Notes: generated from the letters alone by a model not told the origin. A DNA stretch of 64,000 bases from Winogradskyella arenosi (GCF_003337305.1 NZ_QPJO01000002.1:124001-188000); one strand, 5' to 3'; counted from the first letter of the stretch, positions 17,024-27,034 are shown. Numbers and translations: made by a program.

Positions 17024-18937
17024 ATGACGTATTCTAATTCTATAGTTTATTTTCTCATCGGAATGTTGTGTCTGAGTTGTCATACACAGCATTCGAAAGT
17101 GTCAAATTTAGCAACAGCAACAGAGCGTCCAACACCTAATGTATTGTTGTTACTTACGGATGATTTGGGATGGCAAGATGTAAAAGCTTATGATATTGAT
17201 GCGCCTTCGCCTTACGAAACGCCAAATATTGATGCTTTAGCAAAAAAGGGTGTTCAGTTTTGGCAAGCCTATTCTCCAGCACCAACTTGTGCACCTAGCC
17301 GTTGTGCTATTATGAGTGGTACACATCCTGCAAGAGCGCAGAAAACTCATGTTGTTGGTGGTGCACCTCCTACAGTACATTCAAACAAAAATTCACAGCG
17401 CATAATGGATCCTTGGTATAGTGGACGTATGCCTGCCAATGAAATGACTTTGGCTCGCGTATTACAACAAAATGGTTATACCACCGGACATGCCGGAAAA
17501 TGGCATATGGCTATCAATCACTTCGCATATCCGCAACCAGAAGATCAAGGTTTTGATGTTACCACAGCCAACCGTGGGGCAACAAGTCCGCAAGTTCCTC
17601 ACCGTCTTACCGATTTTGCCACTGCAGATGCCAATGATCCTTATCAATTAGATGAGGAAGGCTTTCCGTTTCATCAAAATAACGAAGACGCTTTAAACTT
17701 CTTAAAAACACATAAAGCGGAGCCTTTCTTTTTGTATTATGCCACATTTTTAGTGCATGCACCAATTCATACACGAAGTAAAGCACTGTTAGAAAAATAC
17801 TGCGAAAAGTTAGGACTTCCTTATCCTACAGATCCGGAGCATTGGGACGTAAAAGGACAAAACAACCCGTATTACGCTGCTATGGTAGAAATGTTAGACC
17901 ATTATGTTGGTGAGGTTTTTGACTATTTAGAAACCACAGACGATCCCCGTTGGCCAGGGCATAAGTTAGTTGAAAACACCTATATTATTTTCACTTCAGA
18001 TAATGGAGGCATGGAAAAAGCCCATGGTGATATTGTGACCGATAATTATCCTTTAGATAAAGGAAAAATAAACGCCAAAGAAGGTGGTGTGCGCGTACCG
18101 TTATTTATTTCAGGACCAGGAATTAAAAAAGGCATTACATCTGATGTGGTTGTTAATGGTTTGGATTTTTACCCAACAATTCTATCGTTATTAGGTATCG
18201 ATAGGCCTGAGGAGAAGCATTTAGATGGTGCTGATTTGTCTACATTGTTATTAAATGATCCTACCGATTCTAAATTAGTCTTAAATGAAAAAGGGGAGGA
18301 GCGCACAAGCATGATGTGGCATTTTCCACATGCCGCGTCGCAAAGTACGCTACGCGTTGGTGATTTTAAACTGATTAGAAATTACGATTTTAAGAACAAC
18401 GCCACAACCCCAGAATTTGAATTGTATCAATTATACGATACTCAGAACGGTACTGCTAAACGTATCGATATAGAGGAAGCTCATAATCTTGCCCAGTCAG
18501 AACTTCATAAGGTTCAAGAGATGAACACGCAATTGACCAACATTTTAACAGAAATGAATGCCAGCTACCCGTTTTATAATCCTTTTTATAAAGGAAAGAT
18601 GGAATTTAAGGAAAATGTACCCACCGTATTAGGGGTTACCAAAGCAGATCAACAGGTAACATTTACTTATAAAGAAAATGGCGCTAAGGTAATTAAGGCC
18701 AATTTAATTTATACCACCAACGGAGGACACCGTTACGAAGAGTGGTTTAAAACCGATGCGCAATTAAATGCAAATGGTACCGTAACAGCGCTATTGCCAA
18801 ACGGAACAACACACTATATTCTCAATCTCATTGACGAGCATAATTTCTTAGTGAGTTACCCAGAAATACCACCGACAAGATCCATTAAATCTGCAAAAAA
18901 GAAATATTCTAACTATGCTTTGAGTGGACTGAAATAG
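17024..18937 (+). CDS. S1-family sulfatase with C-terminal beta-sandwich domain
   Basis: This 637-residue formylglycine-dependent sulfatase has metal-ligand DD in LLLTDDLGWQDVK (about 46-47), the modification motif C-A-P-S-R with C89, and GKWHM and FTSDNGG further on. An N-terminal segment ending LSCHTQ suggests a lipoprotein, with some ambiguity in the lipobox. The last 90 residues form an accessory domain containing LIYTTNGG and GTTHYILNL. It hydrolyses sulfate esters, here probably of a fucan, at the cell envelope. Its closest relative in the window is the sulfatase at 27035-28894. The maturation enzyme (FGE or anSME) is not encoded in this window. The SulfAtlas subfamily was not assigned. 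Confidence 0.95.
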   Translation: MTYSNSIVYFLIGMLCLSCHTQHSKVSNLATATERPTPNVLLLLTDDLGWQDVKAYDIDAPSPYETPNIDALAKKGVQFWQAYSPAPTCAPSRCAIMSGTHPARAQKTHVVGGAPPTVHSNKNSQRIMDPWYSGRMPANEMTLARVLQQNGYTTGHAGKWHMAINHFAYPQPEDQGFDVTTANRGATSPQVPHRLTDFATADANDPYQLDEEGFPFHQNNEDALNFLKTHKAEPFFLYYATFLVHAPIHTRSKALLEKYCEKLGLPYPTDPEHWDVKGQNNPYYAAMVEMLDHYVGEVFDYLETTDDPRWPGHKLVENTYIIFTSDNGGMEKAHGDIVTDNYPLDKGKINAKEGGVRVPLFISGPGIKKGITSDVVVNGLDFYPTILSLLGIDRPEEKHLDGADLSTLLLNDPTDSKLVLNEKGEERTSMMWHFPHAASQSTLRVGDFKLIRNYDFKNNATTPEFELYQLYDTQNGTAKRIDIEEAHNLAQSELHKVQEMNTQLTNILTEMNASYPFYNPFYKGKMEFKENVPTVLGVTKADQQVTFTYKENGAKVIKANLIYTTNGGHRYEEWFKTDAQLNANGTVTALLPNGTTHYILNLIDEHNFLVSYPEIPPTRSIKSAKKKYSNYALSGLK

Positions 18938-19076
18938 CTGATGCTTTATCGAAATTGAATTTTTAATAGGATCTAAATTAAATAGTTAAACTCTGTTTAA
19001 TAGGGGGGCGATATGTTTTACAAGAAATTAGTATGTTTTTGATGGATTTGAGCAAAGGATTTTAATAGGATAGCTT

Positions 19077-19084
19077 TAACTTTG
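19077..19084 (+). promoter_or_regulatory. -7 box upstream of the first T9SS module protein
   Basis: TAACTTTG fits TAnnTTTG 27 bp before the ATG at 19112. A TTTG lies 26 bp upstream, further than usual. Confidence 0.45.
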
Positions 19085-19111
19085 GGTGAACTAAATTTTA
19101 AACGATAAACT

Positions 19112-19921
19112 ATGAAAAAACAATTACTTTTTACTTTAGCCTTTTTTGGAGCGCTTACTTTCGCTTCAGGACAAACTGAGATTTTATTTGATGAAGCAGG
19201 AACAGATATCCAATCTTTTACGGTAGGACAACAAAATGGAGATGATCTTGATGAAGGTATTCTTGCTGTCTCCGGAACAGGAGTAGCAGTGCCTAACAAT
19301 AGTTTTATGGGGATAAGATCAGATACCCCTACTGATGATGGTGCCACAGGGACATGGACTTTTACAATCTCTACAGCGTCTACTACACCAATAAATACAA
19401 CCTTATTTTTAGATATGGCAAAACGTCCAGGGTGTAGTGTTAGTGGAACGGTTTCTGTTTCAGGTTATACAAACATGTCGTACGCTTTTGCTACGGACGG
19501 AACTGATGTTTCAGCGGTAATGGATACACCGATTCAATTTGAATCAATTTTATCTCTTGTTAATGGTTCGCCGCTTACCGTGACCATTTCTTTAGATGAG
19601 ATGTTAAACGTGGATAATGTAGCGACTTCTATTTTTAGATTAGAAAATGTAGTTCTTGAAAGAGATGGCGTTTTAGGTCTTGAAGATGTTTCAACGCAAG
19701 TGATCATAGCGAATGTTTTTCCTAATCCAGCAAAAAATAGTTTTCAAATTCAAGCCAATGAAAACGTTGAGCGCGTAGAATTATATAACATTACGGGACG
19801 TTTGGTAAAAACATTTGAAGGTGAAGCTAATTATAATATCAGTGATTTACCATCAGGAATTTACCTTGCTCAGGTAAAAATGCCTTTAGGAACTAAAACT
19901 TTAAAAGTGATCAAAGAGTAA
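19112..19921 (+). CDS. T9SS-secreted protein with one beta-rich module
   Basis: The 269-residue protein has a signal peptide (1-20, ending SGQ) and a beta-rich module of about 155 residues (23-185). It closes with a type A T9SS sorting domain (about 198-269: VFPNPAKNSFQI, LYNITGRLV, LPSGIYLAQV, KTLKVIKE). The module is clearly homologous to the two tandem modules of the lipoprotein at 32907-34562, sharing EILFDEAG, SVSGTVSV and LVxGxPLTVTIxLDEML. No catalytic motif is evident, so carbohydrate binding at the surface is a reasonable guess. Its signal peptide and sorting tail are nearly the same as those of the next gene, which points to duplication. Confidence 0.85.
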   Translation: MKKQLLFTLAFFGALTFASGQTEILFDEAGTDIQSFTVGQQNGDDLDEGILAVSGTGVAVPNNSFMGIRSDTPTDDGATGTWTFTISTASTTPINTTLFLDMAKRPGCSVSGTVSVSGYTNMSYAFATDGTDVSAVMDTPIQFESILSLVNGSPLTVTISLDEMLNVDNVATSIFRLENVVLERDGVLGLEDVSTQVIIANVFPNPAKNSFQIQANENVERVELYNITGRLVKTFEGEANYNISDLPSGIYLAQVKMPLGTKTLKVIKE

Positions 19922-19950
19922 AGACCACGATTTTATAAAATTTATTACAA

Positions 19951-19988
19951 AAGAGTTTCTTAGTTCATGTAACTAAGAAACTCTTTTT
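19951..19988 (+). terminator. Intrinsic terminator
   Basis: AAGAGTTTCTTAGTT pairs perfectly with AACTAAGAAACTCTT around a 5-base loop, followed by T's, 29 bp after the stop codon. The remainder of 19922-20230 holds only the -7 box for the next gene. Confidence 0.93.
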
Positions 19989-20194
19989 CGTTTTTAGAGC
20001 TGTAAACAGCAATTATTTCAGAATTAAGTATGATGATAATTAAGGCTCAACAGGATGTTCTACAAAATGTTTAAGTCTCACATAAAAACCTTAAAAAAAT
20101 TAAAATAGGGCTTGTGTATTGGTCTATAGGTGTTTTTGCAAGATAAGAGACTGCTTTTGGGTGAATTAAGCAACCGCTTTTCGTATTCCTTAAC

Positions 20195-20202
20195 TAGTTT
20201 TG
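20195..20202 (+). promoter_or_regulatory. -7 box upstream of the second T9SS module protein
   Basis: TAGTTTTG matches TAnnTTTG 28 bp before the ATG at 20231. This is about the same distance as for the preceding gene. The -33 box is not obvious. Confidence 0.45.
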
Positions 20203-20230
20203 AAGTACTAATTATTAAATAACCTATATT

Positions 20231-21010
20231 ATGAAAAAACAATTACTTTTTACATTAGCATTCGTCGCTTCTATCTTTGTAGCTTCGGCACAATCTAACA
20301 CCTTTACCTTTACAGGTTCAAGTTCTGAAAGCACCACATTTTCGTTTGGTTCTACCGCTGGTATTTATGCGCTTTCAGGATCAGACTTCAGTCAAGGTGC
20401 AAGTTTTATCGGTTATAATTCTGAAGTTGAAAGCGGAAGTTCTGTAAGCGAAAGTTTTGGTATTGATACCGATAGTGGTAGTACAGAAAGAACGCTTACG
20501 TTTACGTATAGAAAAAGAGCAGCTATGACTGGAGTTTTAAGAATTTCAGCACCTGGACAAGCTGACGTAATCTATAATTTAGAAGATACTTCTGCAGAAG
20601 ATGGATCTAACAATGCTTTAGTAGAGCGTACTTTAGAGTATCCATATGTACTTAATTTATCGCCGGTAGCAACAAACATTACATTTACAGTAGATGAATT
20701 AGCTCAGAATGGGGTTAATAATGTACGGTTAAGAATTTATGATGTTACCGTAAACGGGACGCTATCTACACAAGATTTTAACCGTACAGAATTAACCGTT
20801 AAAGTTTATCCTAATACGGTTCAAAATAGTTTCCAAATAGATTCTAACAATAGTATAGAACAAGTGGCTTTATATAATATTACAGGTCAATTAATTAGAA
20901 CTTATGGAGAAGAAGTAAATTATAATATTAACGATTTATCTTCAGGGATTTACCTTGTAAATATTAAAACGGCATTAGGTTCTAAAACACTTAGAATTAT
21001 AAAAAAATAA
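20231..21010 (+). CDS. T9SS-secreted protein, paralog of the preceding gene with a diverged module
   Basis: This 259-residue protein starts with the same MKKQLLFTLAF signal peptide as the previous gene. It ends in a closely related type A sorting domain (about 190-259: VYPNTVQNSFQI, LYNITGQLI, LSSGIYLVNI). The central region (about 22-180) is Ser/Thr-rich and beta-predicted, ending in VRLRIYDVTVNG. That ending resembles the last strand of the modules in the T9SS sulfatase (RFRVYDISF) and in 19112-19921. It has no catalytic signature. The likely role is surface glycan binding or a structural part of the uptake machinery. It lies upstream of an outer-membrane receptor gene but is separated from it by a terminator. 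Confidence 0.8.
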   Translation: MKKQLLFTLAFVASIFVASAQSNTFTFTGSSSESTTFSFGSTAGIYALSGSDFSQGASFIGYNSEVESGSSVSESFGIDTDSGSTERTLTFTYRKRAAMTGVLRISAPGQADVIYNLEDTSAEDGSNNALVERTLEYPYVLNLSPVATNITFTVDELAQNGVNNVRLRIYDVTVNGTLSTQDFNRTELTVKVYPNTVQNSFQIDSNNSIEQVALYNITGQLIRTYGEEVNYNINDLSSGIYLVNIKTALGSKTLRIIKK

Positions 21011-21067
21011 TCCTACACCTTCATTTCTGTAGTAACCATAGTTGCTTAGATTATTGTTTGTTTAGTT

Positions 21068-21098
21068 AAGGTAGTAAGTAAAATTGCTACCTTTTTTT
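21068..21098 (+). terminator. Intrinsic terminator
   Basis: AAGGTAG and CTACCTT form a 7-bp stem around a 12-base loop followed by a T-run, 57 bp after the preceding stop codon. Confidence 0.8.
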
Positions 21099-21225
21099 GT
21101 TTAATACTTAATGTCTTCTCGTAAATTCCCTTTTTAAGGTGATATAGTTATAGAGACGAGGATAAGGGAAATCATATTTACCGAAGCTTAAATATTAGGT
21201 TAAGCCATCAAAGCTTCATGAGGTT

Positions 21226-23940
21226 ATGAATAGTAATACATATGTGATAATAGGAATGCTGCTCCTGTCTAAGCTTGTATTTAGTCAGACTGCACCACCA
21301 ATTAAAGGTCGTATTGTTAATGAGAACAAGACGCCTTTAGAACAAGTTTCTGTAGCCCTTTTAAAGCAGAAGGATTCTACATATATCAATTATACACTTA
21401 CCGATGGAACCGGAGCATTTGCCTTTCAAGAAGCTCCTAAAGATTCCTTGTTGCTTCAATTTTCTTATTTAGGTTATGAATCCTATTTTGAGTCTGTTGC
21501 TTACACCAATACACCTATAGAACTTGGTGAAATCCGCCTTAAAGAAGACACGTATCAATTAGAAGCGGTGACGATATCTGCAGAACTTCCAATTCAAATA
21601 AAAGAAGATACGGTTGCTTTTAATGCCAATTCTTTTAGAGTTAACTCGAGTGATAATTTAGAAATGCTATTAAAAAAGTTACCCGGTTTAGAGATCGATT
21701 CTAAGGGTAAAGTTGTAGCGCAAGGCAATGAAGTCACCAAAATATATGTGGATGGGAAAGCGTTTTTTGGTGGGGATCCGGCCATTGTATTAAAAAATTT
21801 ATCGGCAGATGCTATAGCAAAAATTGAAGTTATTGATAAAAAAAGCGATGAAGCAGAACTTACAGGTGTAGCCGATGGGAATAAGCAAGTGGTGATTAAT
21901 TTTACGCTTAAAGCATCAAAAAAAAATCAAGGTTTCGGTAAGGCTTCCGTAGGTATTGGTTTAGATCGTCGCTATTTTAGTAATTTTAATTACAATAAGT
22001 TTTCGCCTAAAACGCAGTTTTCCGTGATTGGTAAACTCAATAATATCAATATTACGGGCTCTAACATTCAAGGCTTTCTAGAAAATGCCGATGGTATTGC
22101 AGACGAATCTGATGATGACGATAGTCATATAAAAGCCTCAAAAAGCTTAAGTGGTTATTTAAAAACAGGGGTTGGTGGTGTGAATTTTGGTCATGAGTTT
22201 AACAAAAAAGAAGTGTTCAATGCTGATTATTTCTACAATCTTTCCGATAACAGAGGGATGTCTTTTTCCAAACGAATATCGTTTTCTAACACCAATAACT
22301 TTGATTACGAAGCCGAAAATACGTTTAACAAAGTTTCTAAAAATCACAATTTTAATTTCAATTATAAAAACAGATCCAACAAAACCAATAGCCTTATTAT
22401 TAGAGGACGTTTAAATGCCGATGATGTTCTTCAAAATACCTCTAAATCGGGTTTTTATTATGATGAAGAGGAGGCTTTACAAACAACAAACGTTCAAGAG
22501 TACCGAAATAAGAACACTAAAAAAGCATTACTTTTTAATGTAAACTACTATCAGAAACTAAAAAAAGCAGGACGTAGCTTTAGTGTTGGTTTTAATACCA
22601 ATATAAGTCAAAAAGAAAAAGATAATACGCAACACACCTTTATCACAAGAAACATTAGTAGCGGTAATCTCTCCAATAGTGAAATTCTTGCCCTTAGGGA
22701 CGAAGTTTTTAATAACGGCCAATATAAATTCAATTTTAAATATACAGAGCCACTAGGTGGGTATCATTATTTTAAATTTCAATCGTTTTTAAAGGTGTTA
22801 AATCAAAAGGAAGACATCTATCAACTTAAAACTACAGTAACGGATGCTAATGCTGAAGAGCTTCTGGTGTATAAATACAATAACAGAGAAGGGTGTTATC
22901 AAAACCGAATGGCTTACAGTTATAGTGCGAAAAAATTGAATGTGTTTACTGGTGTTGAACTTCAAGAACTCGATCGCTCTTTTGGTGTGGTAAACCAAGA
23001 TAACTTCACGAGTAGTCAGTTTTATGTCAACCCATTTTCAACCGTACAATACAAACCCACACAAGGCGTAAAATACCGATTTGTCTATAAAAGAATTATA
23101 CGCAGTCCTAGAACTAATGAAAGCTCGACGGTTATTAATGACCTTAATCCTTTTTTTATTAGGCGTGGTAATCCGGATTTAAAAACCGAAAAAAATGACG
23201 ATTTTTCGCTATTAGCTAACATTTATAATTATAAATCGTCGCTCAATTTTACGGGTTCGGTGAAATACCAATATTCTCAAGATGCTATTATTTCCAATAT
23301 TGCTATTGATGATGAATTTGTTAAAACAAGAAGTTACATTAATAGTGGCAATAGAAAGCGACTAACGACAGCTTTTAATTTTAGTAAAAAAATTAAGGGG
23401 TTAGGGGTGCAGTATGCCCTTAAGACGAATAGTTTTTATGATGCCTATACCGCATTGGTTAATTTACAACTCAATGATGTTGTTGCTAAAGAGCATTTAA
23501 TGGGACTGACTTTAGAAAACAGCAATAAAAACGCTATGGACTTAAAGTTAGGAACGCAATACAGTGTGAATAACACCTCGTTTTCTATAGAACAAGACCT
23601 TGACAGAACCTATACCAAGCAACATTATTTTTCGTCTGTAGATTATGATTTTACCAAACAACTGAACTTTAATACCCAGTTTGATTATTTTGTGTTTTCA
23701 GACAATCAATTTGCTACCAATCTGCATCTTCCTTTATGGAATATGGCGATTTCCTATACCGTTAAAAACAGTTCTAATATTGTAAAATTAGTTTTAATTG
23801 ATCTTCTCGATAAAAATGTAGATTTTGAACGAAGAAGTACCACTAATTATTTTGAGGAAACGACCTCAGAGAGTTTAGGACGCTATATTATTTTAAGTTA
23901 TACTTACAGATTAGGGCAAAGGAATAAGAGAAATAACTAA
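21226..23940 (+). CDS. TonB-dependent outer-membrane receptor-like beta-barrel protein
   Basis: The 904-residue protein has a signal peptide (1-21, VFSQ) and a CarboxypepD_reg-like domain (about 24-110: IKGRIVNENKTPLEQV, LSYLGYE-like end). A plug-like region (about 120-230: LLKKLPGLEIDSKGKV, IYVDGKAFFGGDP, IEVIDKKSDEAELTG) is followed by a long C-terminal beta-barrel ending in YILSYTYRLGQ. This is the outer-membrane beta-barrel (OMP_b-brl_3) branch rather than a classical SusC. No SusD gene follows. It may move a small oligosaccharide or another ligand. Its place after two T9SS proteins suggests surface recognition, but this is unproven. Confidence 0.85.
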   Translation: MNSNTYVIIGMLLLSKLVFSQTAPPIKGRIVNENKTPLEQVSVALLKQKDSTYINYTLTDGTGAFAFQEAPKDSLLLQFSYLGYESYFESVAYTNTPIELGEIRLKEDTYQLEAVTISAELPIQIKEDTVAFNANSFRVNSSDNLEMLLKKLPGLEIDSKGKVVAQGNEVTKIYVDGKAFFGGDPAIVLKNLSADAIAKIEVIDKKSDEAELTGVADGNKQVVINFTLKASKKNQGFGKASVGIGLDRRYFSNFNYNKFSPKTQFSVIGKLNNINITGSNIQGFLENADGIADESDDDDSHIKASKSLSGYLKTGVGGVNFGHEFNKKEVFNADYFYNLSDNRGMSFSKRISFSNTNNFDYEAENTFNKVSKNHNFNFNYKNRSNKTNSLIIRGRLNADDVLQNTSKSGFYYDEEEALQTTNVQEYRNKNTKKALLFNVNYYQKLKKAGRSFSVGFNTNISQKEKDNTQHTFITRNISSGNLSNSEILALRDEVFNNGQYKFNFKYTEPLGGYHYFKFQSFLKVLNQKEDIYQLKTTVTDANAEELLVYKYNNREGCYQNRMAYSYSAKKLNVFTGVELQELDRSFGVVNQDNFTSSQFYVNPFSTVQYKPTQGVKYRFVYKRIIRSPRTNESSTVINDLNPFFIRRGNPDLKTEKNDDFSLLANIYNYKSSLNFTGSVKYQYSQDAIISNIAIDDEFVKTRSYINSGNRKRLTTAFNFSKKIKGLGVQYALKTNSFYDAYTALVNLQLNDVVAKEHLMGLTLENSNKNAMDLKLGTQYSVNNTSFSIEQDLDRTYTKQHYFSSVDYDFTKQLNFNTQFDYFVFSDNQFATNLHLPLWNMAISYTVKNSSNIVKLVLIDLLDKNVDFERRSTTNYFEETTSESLGRYIILSYTYRLGQRNKRNN

Positions 23941-23953
23941 TAGGCTAGTGGTT

Positions 23954-23978
23954 TACAGAAGTCTTTTCTGTAGTTTTA
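23954..23978. terminator. Weak hairpin downstream of the beta-barrel gene
   Basis: TACAGAA pairs with TTCTGTA around a 5-base loop, followed by GTTTTAG, 14 bp past the stop codon. The following 230 bp to the next gene show nothing else. Confidence 0.4.
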
Positions 23979-24206
23979 GATTGAACAGGAACTCTGTAGT
24001 TTCGGCTTGTTATTTGCGAAACGAAGTCTCTAAAGGGTATAAAAAAATAATTTGCCATTCCTGTTTTATGCCGCGCAAATCGCGCTTAAGCTAAACGCTG
24101 TATAACAAATTCGTCTTTTAATAAAGATTCTTTTGTTTGTGCGTTGTTTGGAATGACAAATTATTCTTGAATTGAAGCTAATCCTATAGGATTGAATCTT
24201 ATAAAT

Positions 24207-26783
24207 TTATTTCTTGATGAGTTTTAGGGTTGTTTTATTTCCGTTAGCCTCAATAGCTTGTAAAAAGTACACTCCAGATTTTATATGGGAGATGTCTATA
24301 TTTTTATGCTGATTTTTAAACTCTAATGTTTTTGCACCATGGATGTTATATAAAACCCCTGATTGTATAGGTTTATTTAAGCTGAAAACGCCTTTTGCTG
24401 GATTAGGAAATACTAAAAGGTTTTGAAACGTATCTTTTACTTCTTCAACGCCTAAACTTTCTAAATCTAAATGAAATGAAATATCGTAAACTCTAAATCT
24501 AGGGACTACATCGGCATCGGCATTCACTAAATCTGTGACCATGACTTCCATGGCCTTGGCAGATTCCGTAAAGGTAATTGGCGTGTCAAATTCGTAATAC
24601 AAATCATCGGCATCTCTAGTACTGGTATATTCAAAACTATGTGTGGTTTCTCCAATAGTGACATCAAAATTAGCGGTGTCTCCTTCACGAGATCTTACTC
24701 TAAAAACAATCTTTTCACATAATACAGGAGCTTCAGCTTTTACATTGATGTTAAAACCATCACCACCACCAACAGTTCGCATTTGAACAAATGCCGAGTT
24801 TGCTGTAGTATTTCCCACTAATTCTGCATATACATCAGAACTTTCAGGCTCAAATAACTGTATTTCATCAACCGTGTTTAATGTGATTTTAGTGATATTA
24901 ATAATCTCAAGTTCTTCAGATAAGACTAAGAAATTATTTTCATCTCTTAAATTAAAAACAATTCCAGTAGCATCATCAGGGACGTCTGCTGTTATAACAT
25001 TATCATTAATGGTCACCGCTCCAGCTTCATACCACTCTACATTTGGTTCATTTTTTCTATACAACAAATGCCCATAACTAATTCCCGCTTCACCAGAATC
25101 ATTTGCAATAATAGCCGTTGCTACTCCTGAGTTTTCATCATAAGTTACTAAGTTAATTGCAGGGACTAGAAGTTGATTAGGTAAAGGTCCATCTGGTTCT
25201 GAATAATCAGGATTCCATGATGGATATCTTGCATCATTACTGGCTAAATAAGCTTCTAAAGTATTAATCATGTCTTGTTTCAACGTCTGATCCATAGTGT
25301 TTATGACATCTATTTGTTCATTGATGTCAACAAAAGTATCTCCACCATCATACAATTGGTACGCTTCGTAAGTATTGTCAATATATTTTTTATATAATTT
25401 GTAGTTTCCTCGTCTTATCGATGATTTTGCTTTAATATCACTACCAACACTAGGATAATGCCAAAAAAGATCGGTTCTTTCAGTGGCTACACCTCCTATA
25501 GTTTGTTCTACTATGGTAGAATTCCCTTTTAGTAAGTCGCTTAAATCTGCACCATCTAAATCAGCATTAAGTTCGCTATCTAGAGTGGTATCAGTTAAAG
25601 ACAAAATTGTTGGAAAGAAATCTAATCCATTAACCACATTGTCAAATTCGTTAACGCCAATACCTGGTCCTGTAATCACTAAAGGAACACGAATACCACC
25701 TTCTCTAGAGCTTGTTTTTCCTTCGTCTAAAGGAAAGTTATCCGCTACAACTTCATAACCGTTATCCGCATTATTTTGTTCTGAAGCGCCATTGTCTGAA
25801 GAAAAAATAATATAAGTTGTATCAAATAATTTCATTCCAGGATGCCTTGGATCATCTGTTGCTTTTAAATAATCAACGAGCTTCCCTAAACTCCAATCTA
25901 AAGTTTGAACCATAGCCCCATAAAATGGATTATGTTCTCCTGCCGCAGTTAACGGTGTTGTTTCCGTTGGTATACCATTTGGACCAACATCAGCTGGATC
26001 TATTTCACCGGCATCGACTAAGGTTTGCGTTATGTCTTGTAACATTGGTAGATCTCTAGTTTGTATTGGTGTATGTACTAACCAAGTCGCCATATATAAG
26101 AAAAAAGGTTCTCCCGATCCGCCATTAGCAGCTACTCTATCTTCTAAATAGGCTACAGCTTCATCTGTAACAGAATCATAGGGTATGCCATCAGCATCTA
26201 AAGGATAATTGGGGTCATTCCCACCAAAATTTGAAATATCATATCGGTCACTCATACCTTGTTGAACACCTCTACTTGTAAATTCAGTATCAAAACCTTG
26301 ATCTACAGCTACAGGAAAGCCATTGGCGCCATCAATATGCCATTTACCAACATGGCCTGTGTGGTATCCATTAGCACTTAAGGCTTCTGCTATGGTGTAT
26401 TCATCAACATCTAAACGCTTTGGATAATAAGGACCTATTAATTTATTAGCCGCTTGCGCGTTATTTAATTTAGGTAGTTTACCACCAGATACTTGCGTAA
26501 GTTTAGTTTTTATAGGGTGCCTTCCACTTAGCATTGCTGCTCTAGAAGGGGCACAGGTTGGCGCAGGAGAGTAGGCTTGTGAAAATTTAGCGCCATCTGC
26601 AGCTAATGCTTCCATATTAGGGGTTTCCCACGGCACTGGGGGGCCTACATTATTTAGATTCGTGTCTTGCCAACCCAAATCATCAACATAGAAAATTAGT
26701 ATATTAGGTCGGTCTATAGCTTGACCATATAACTGAGGAATTAAAAGTAAACTGAGTAAAAAGAGTAATATTGTATTTTTCAT
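24207..26783 (-). CDS. T9SS-secreted S1 sulfatase with accessory and sorting domains
   Basis: It has 858 residues from the ATG at 26781-26783. The frame is open a further 27 codons upstream, but MKNTILLFLLSLLLIPQLYG is a proper signal peptide and the promoter element lies in the upstream part. The sulfatase core carries FYVDDLGWQD (DD 34-35) and C-A-P-S-R with C77. A C-terminal sandwich with VFNLRDENNFLV follows at about 550-640. Next comes a roughly 130-residue beta module ending RFRVYDISF, and a type A sorting domain (VFPNPAKGVFSL to TTLKLIKK) closes the protein. It is the only sulfatase here with a T9SS tail, so it probably acts on polymer outside the cell. It is the last gene of the long minus-strand run. 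Confidence 0.93.
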   Translation of the reverse strand: MKNTILLFLLSLLLIPQLYGQAIDRPNILIFYVDDLGWQDTNLNNVGPPVPWETPNMEALAADGAKFSQAYSPAPTCAPSRAAMLSGRHPIKTKLTQVSGGKLPKLNNAQAANKLIGPYYPKRLDVDEYTIAEALSANGYHTGHVGKWHIDGANGFPVAVDQGFDTEFTSRGVQQGMSDRYDISNFGGNDPNYPLDADGIPYDSVTDEAVAYLEDRVAANGGSGEPFFLYMATWLVHTPIQTRDLPMLQDITQTLVDAGEIDPADVGPNGIPTETTPLTAAGEHNPFYGAMVQTLDWSLGKLVDYLKATDDPRHPGMKLFDTTYIIFSSDNGASEQNNADNGYEVVADNFPLDEGKTSSREGGIRVPLVITGPGIGVNEFDNVVNGLDFFPTILSLTDTTLDSELNADLDGADLSDLLKGNSTIVEQTIGGVATERTDLFWHYPSVGSDIKAKSSIRRGNYKLYKKYIDNTYEAYQLYDGGDTFVDINEQIDVINTMDQTLKQDMINTLEAYLASNDARYPSWNPDYSEPDGPLPNQLLVPAINLVTYDENSGVATAIIANDSGEAGISYGHLLYRKNEPNVEWYEAGAVTINDNVITADVPDDATGIVFNLRDENNFLVLSEELEIINITKITLNTVDEIQLFEPESSDVYAELVGNTTANSAFVQMRTVGGGDGFNINVKAEAPVLCEKIVFRVRSREGDTANFDVTIGETTHSFEYTSTRDADDLYYEFDTPITFTESAKAMEVMVTDLVNADADVVPRFRVYDISFHLDLESLGVEEVKDTFQNLLVFPNPAKGVFSLNKPIQSGVLYNIHGAKTLEFKNQHKNIDISHIKSGVYFLQAIEANGNKTTLKLIKK

Positions 26784-26851
26784 ATGGAATTGATTTGATG
26801 TAAAATTACTAGTAATAGCAAGGTTTATGTTTCTAATTTCCATCAAGTCCT

Positions 26852-26877
26852 TTCTCATTTCCATCGTTTTGATGCTA
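26852..26877 (-). promoter_or_regulatory. Weaker copy of the 26-bp locus element upstream of the T9SS sulfatase
   Basis: The segment matches the copy before the GH29 gene at about 18 of 26 positions (TTCTC, TTTTG and TGCT are shared). It is 69 bp from the start codon, compared with 55-60 for the others. No clean -7 box sits at the standard offset. Confidence 0.45.
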
Positions 26878-26974
26878 TTTCTTTAAAAACGAGTAGTCTT
26901 ATTCTGTAGACCGTATTCTGAAGGTATAAAGGGTATGATTTTGAGGAAGATTGTTTTCCTTGAGATCTATCCAT

Positions 26975-27014
26975 AAAAAAAGCACTAAATCATAAGATGG
27001 TTTAGTGCTTTTTC
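26975..27014 (-). terminator. Intrinsic terminator downstream of sulfatase 27035-28894
   Basis: AAAAAGCACTAAA and TTTAGTGCTTTTT pair around an 11-base loop, with A- and T-runs outside so it can act on either strand. It separates this sulfatase from the next gene on the minus strand. Confidence 0.85.
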
Positions 27015-27034
27015 TTGGATGGAAGTCTATTTTA

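Noticed and set aside
19050..19075. GAGCAA and ATTTT stretch resembling the element before a T9SS gene.
   Set aside because: Needs two single-base gaps to align and runs into the -7 box.
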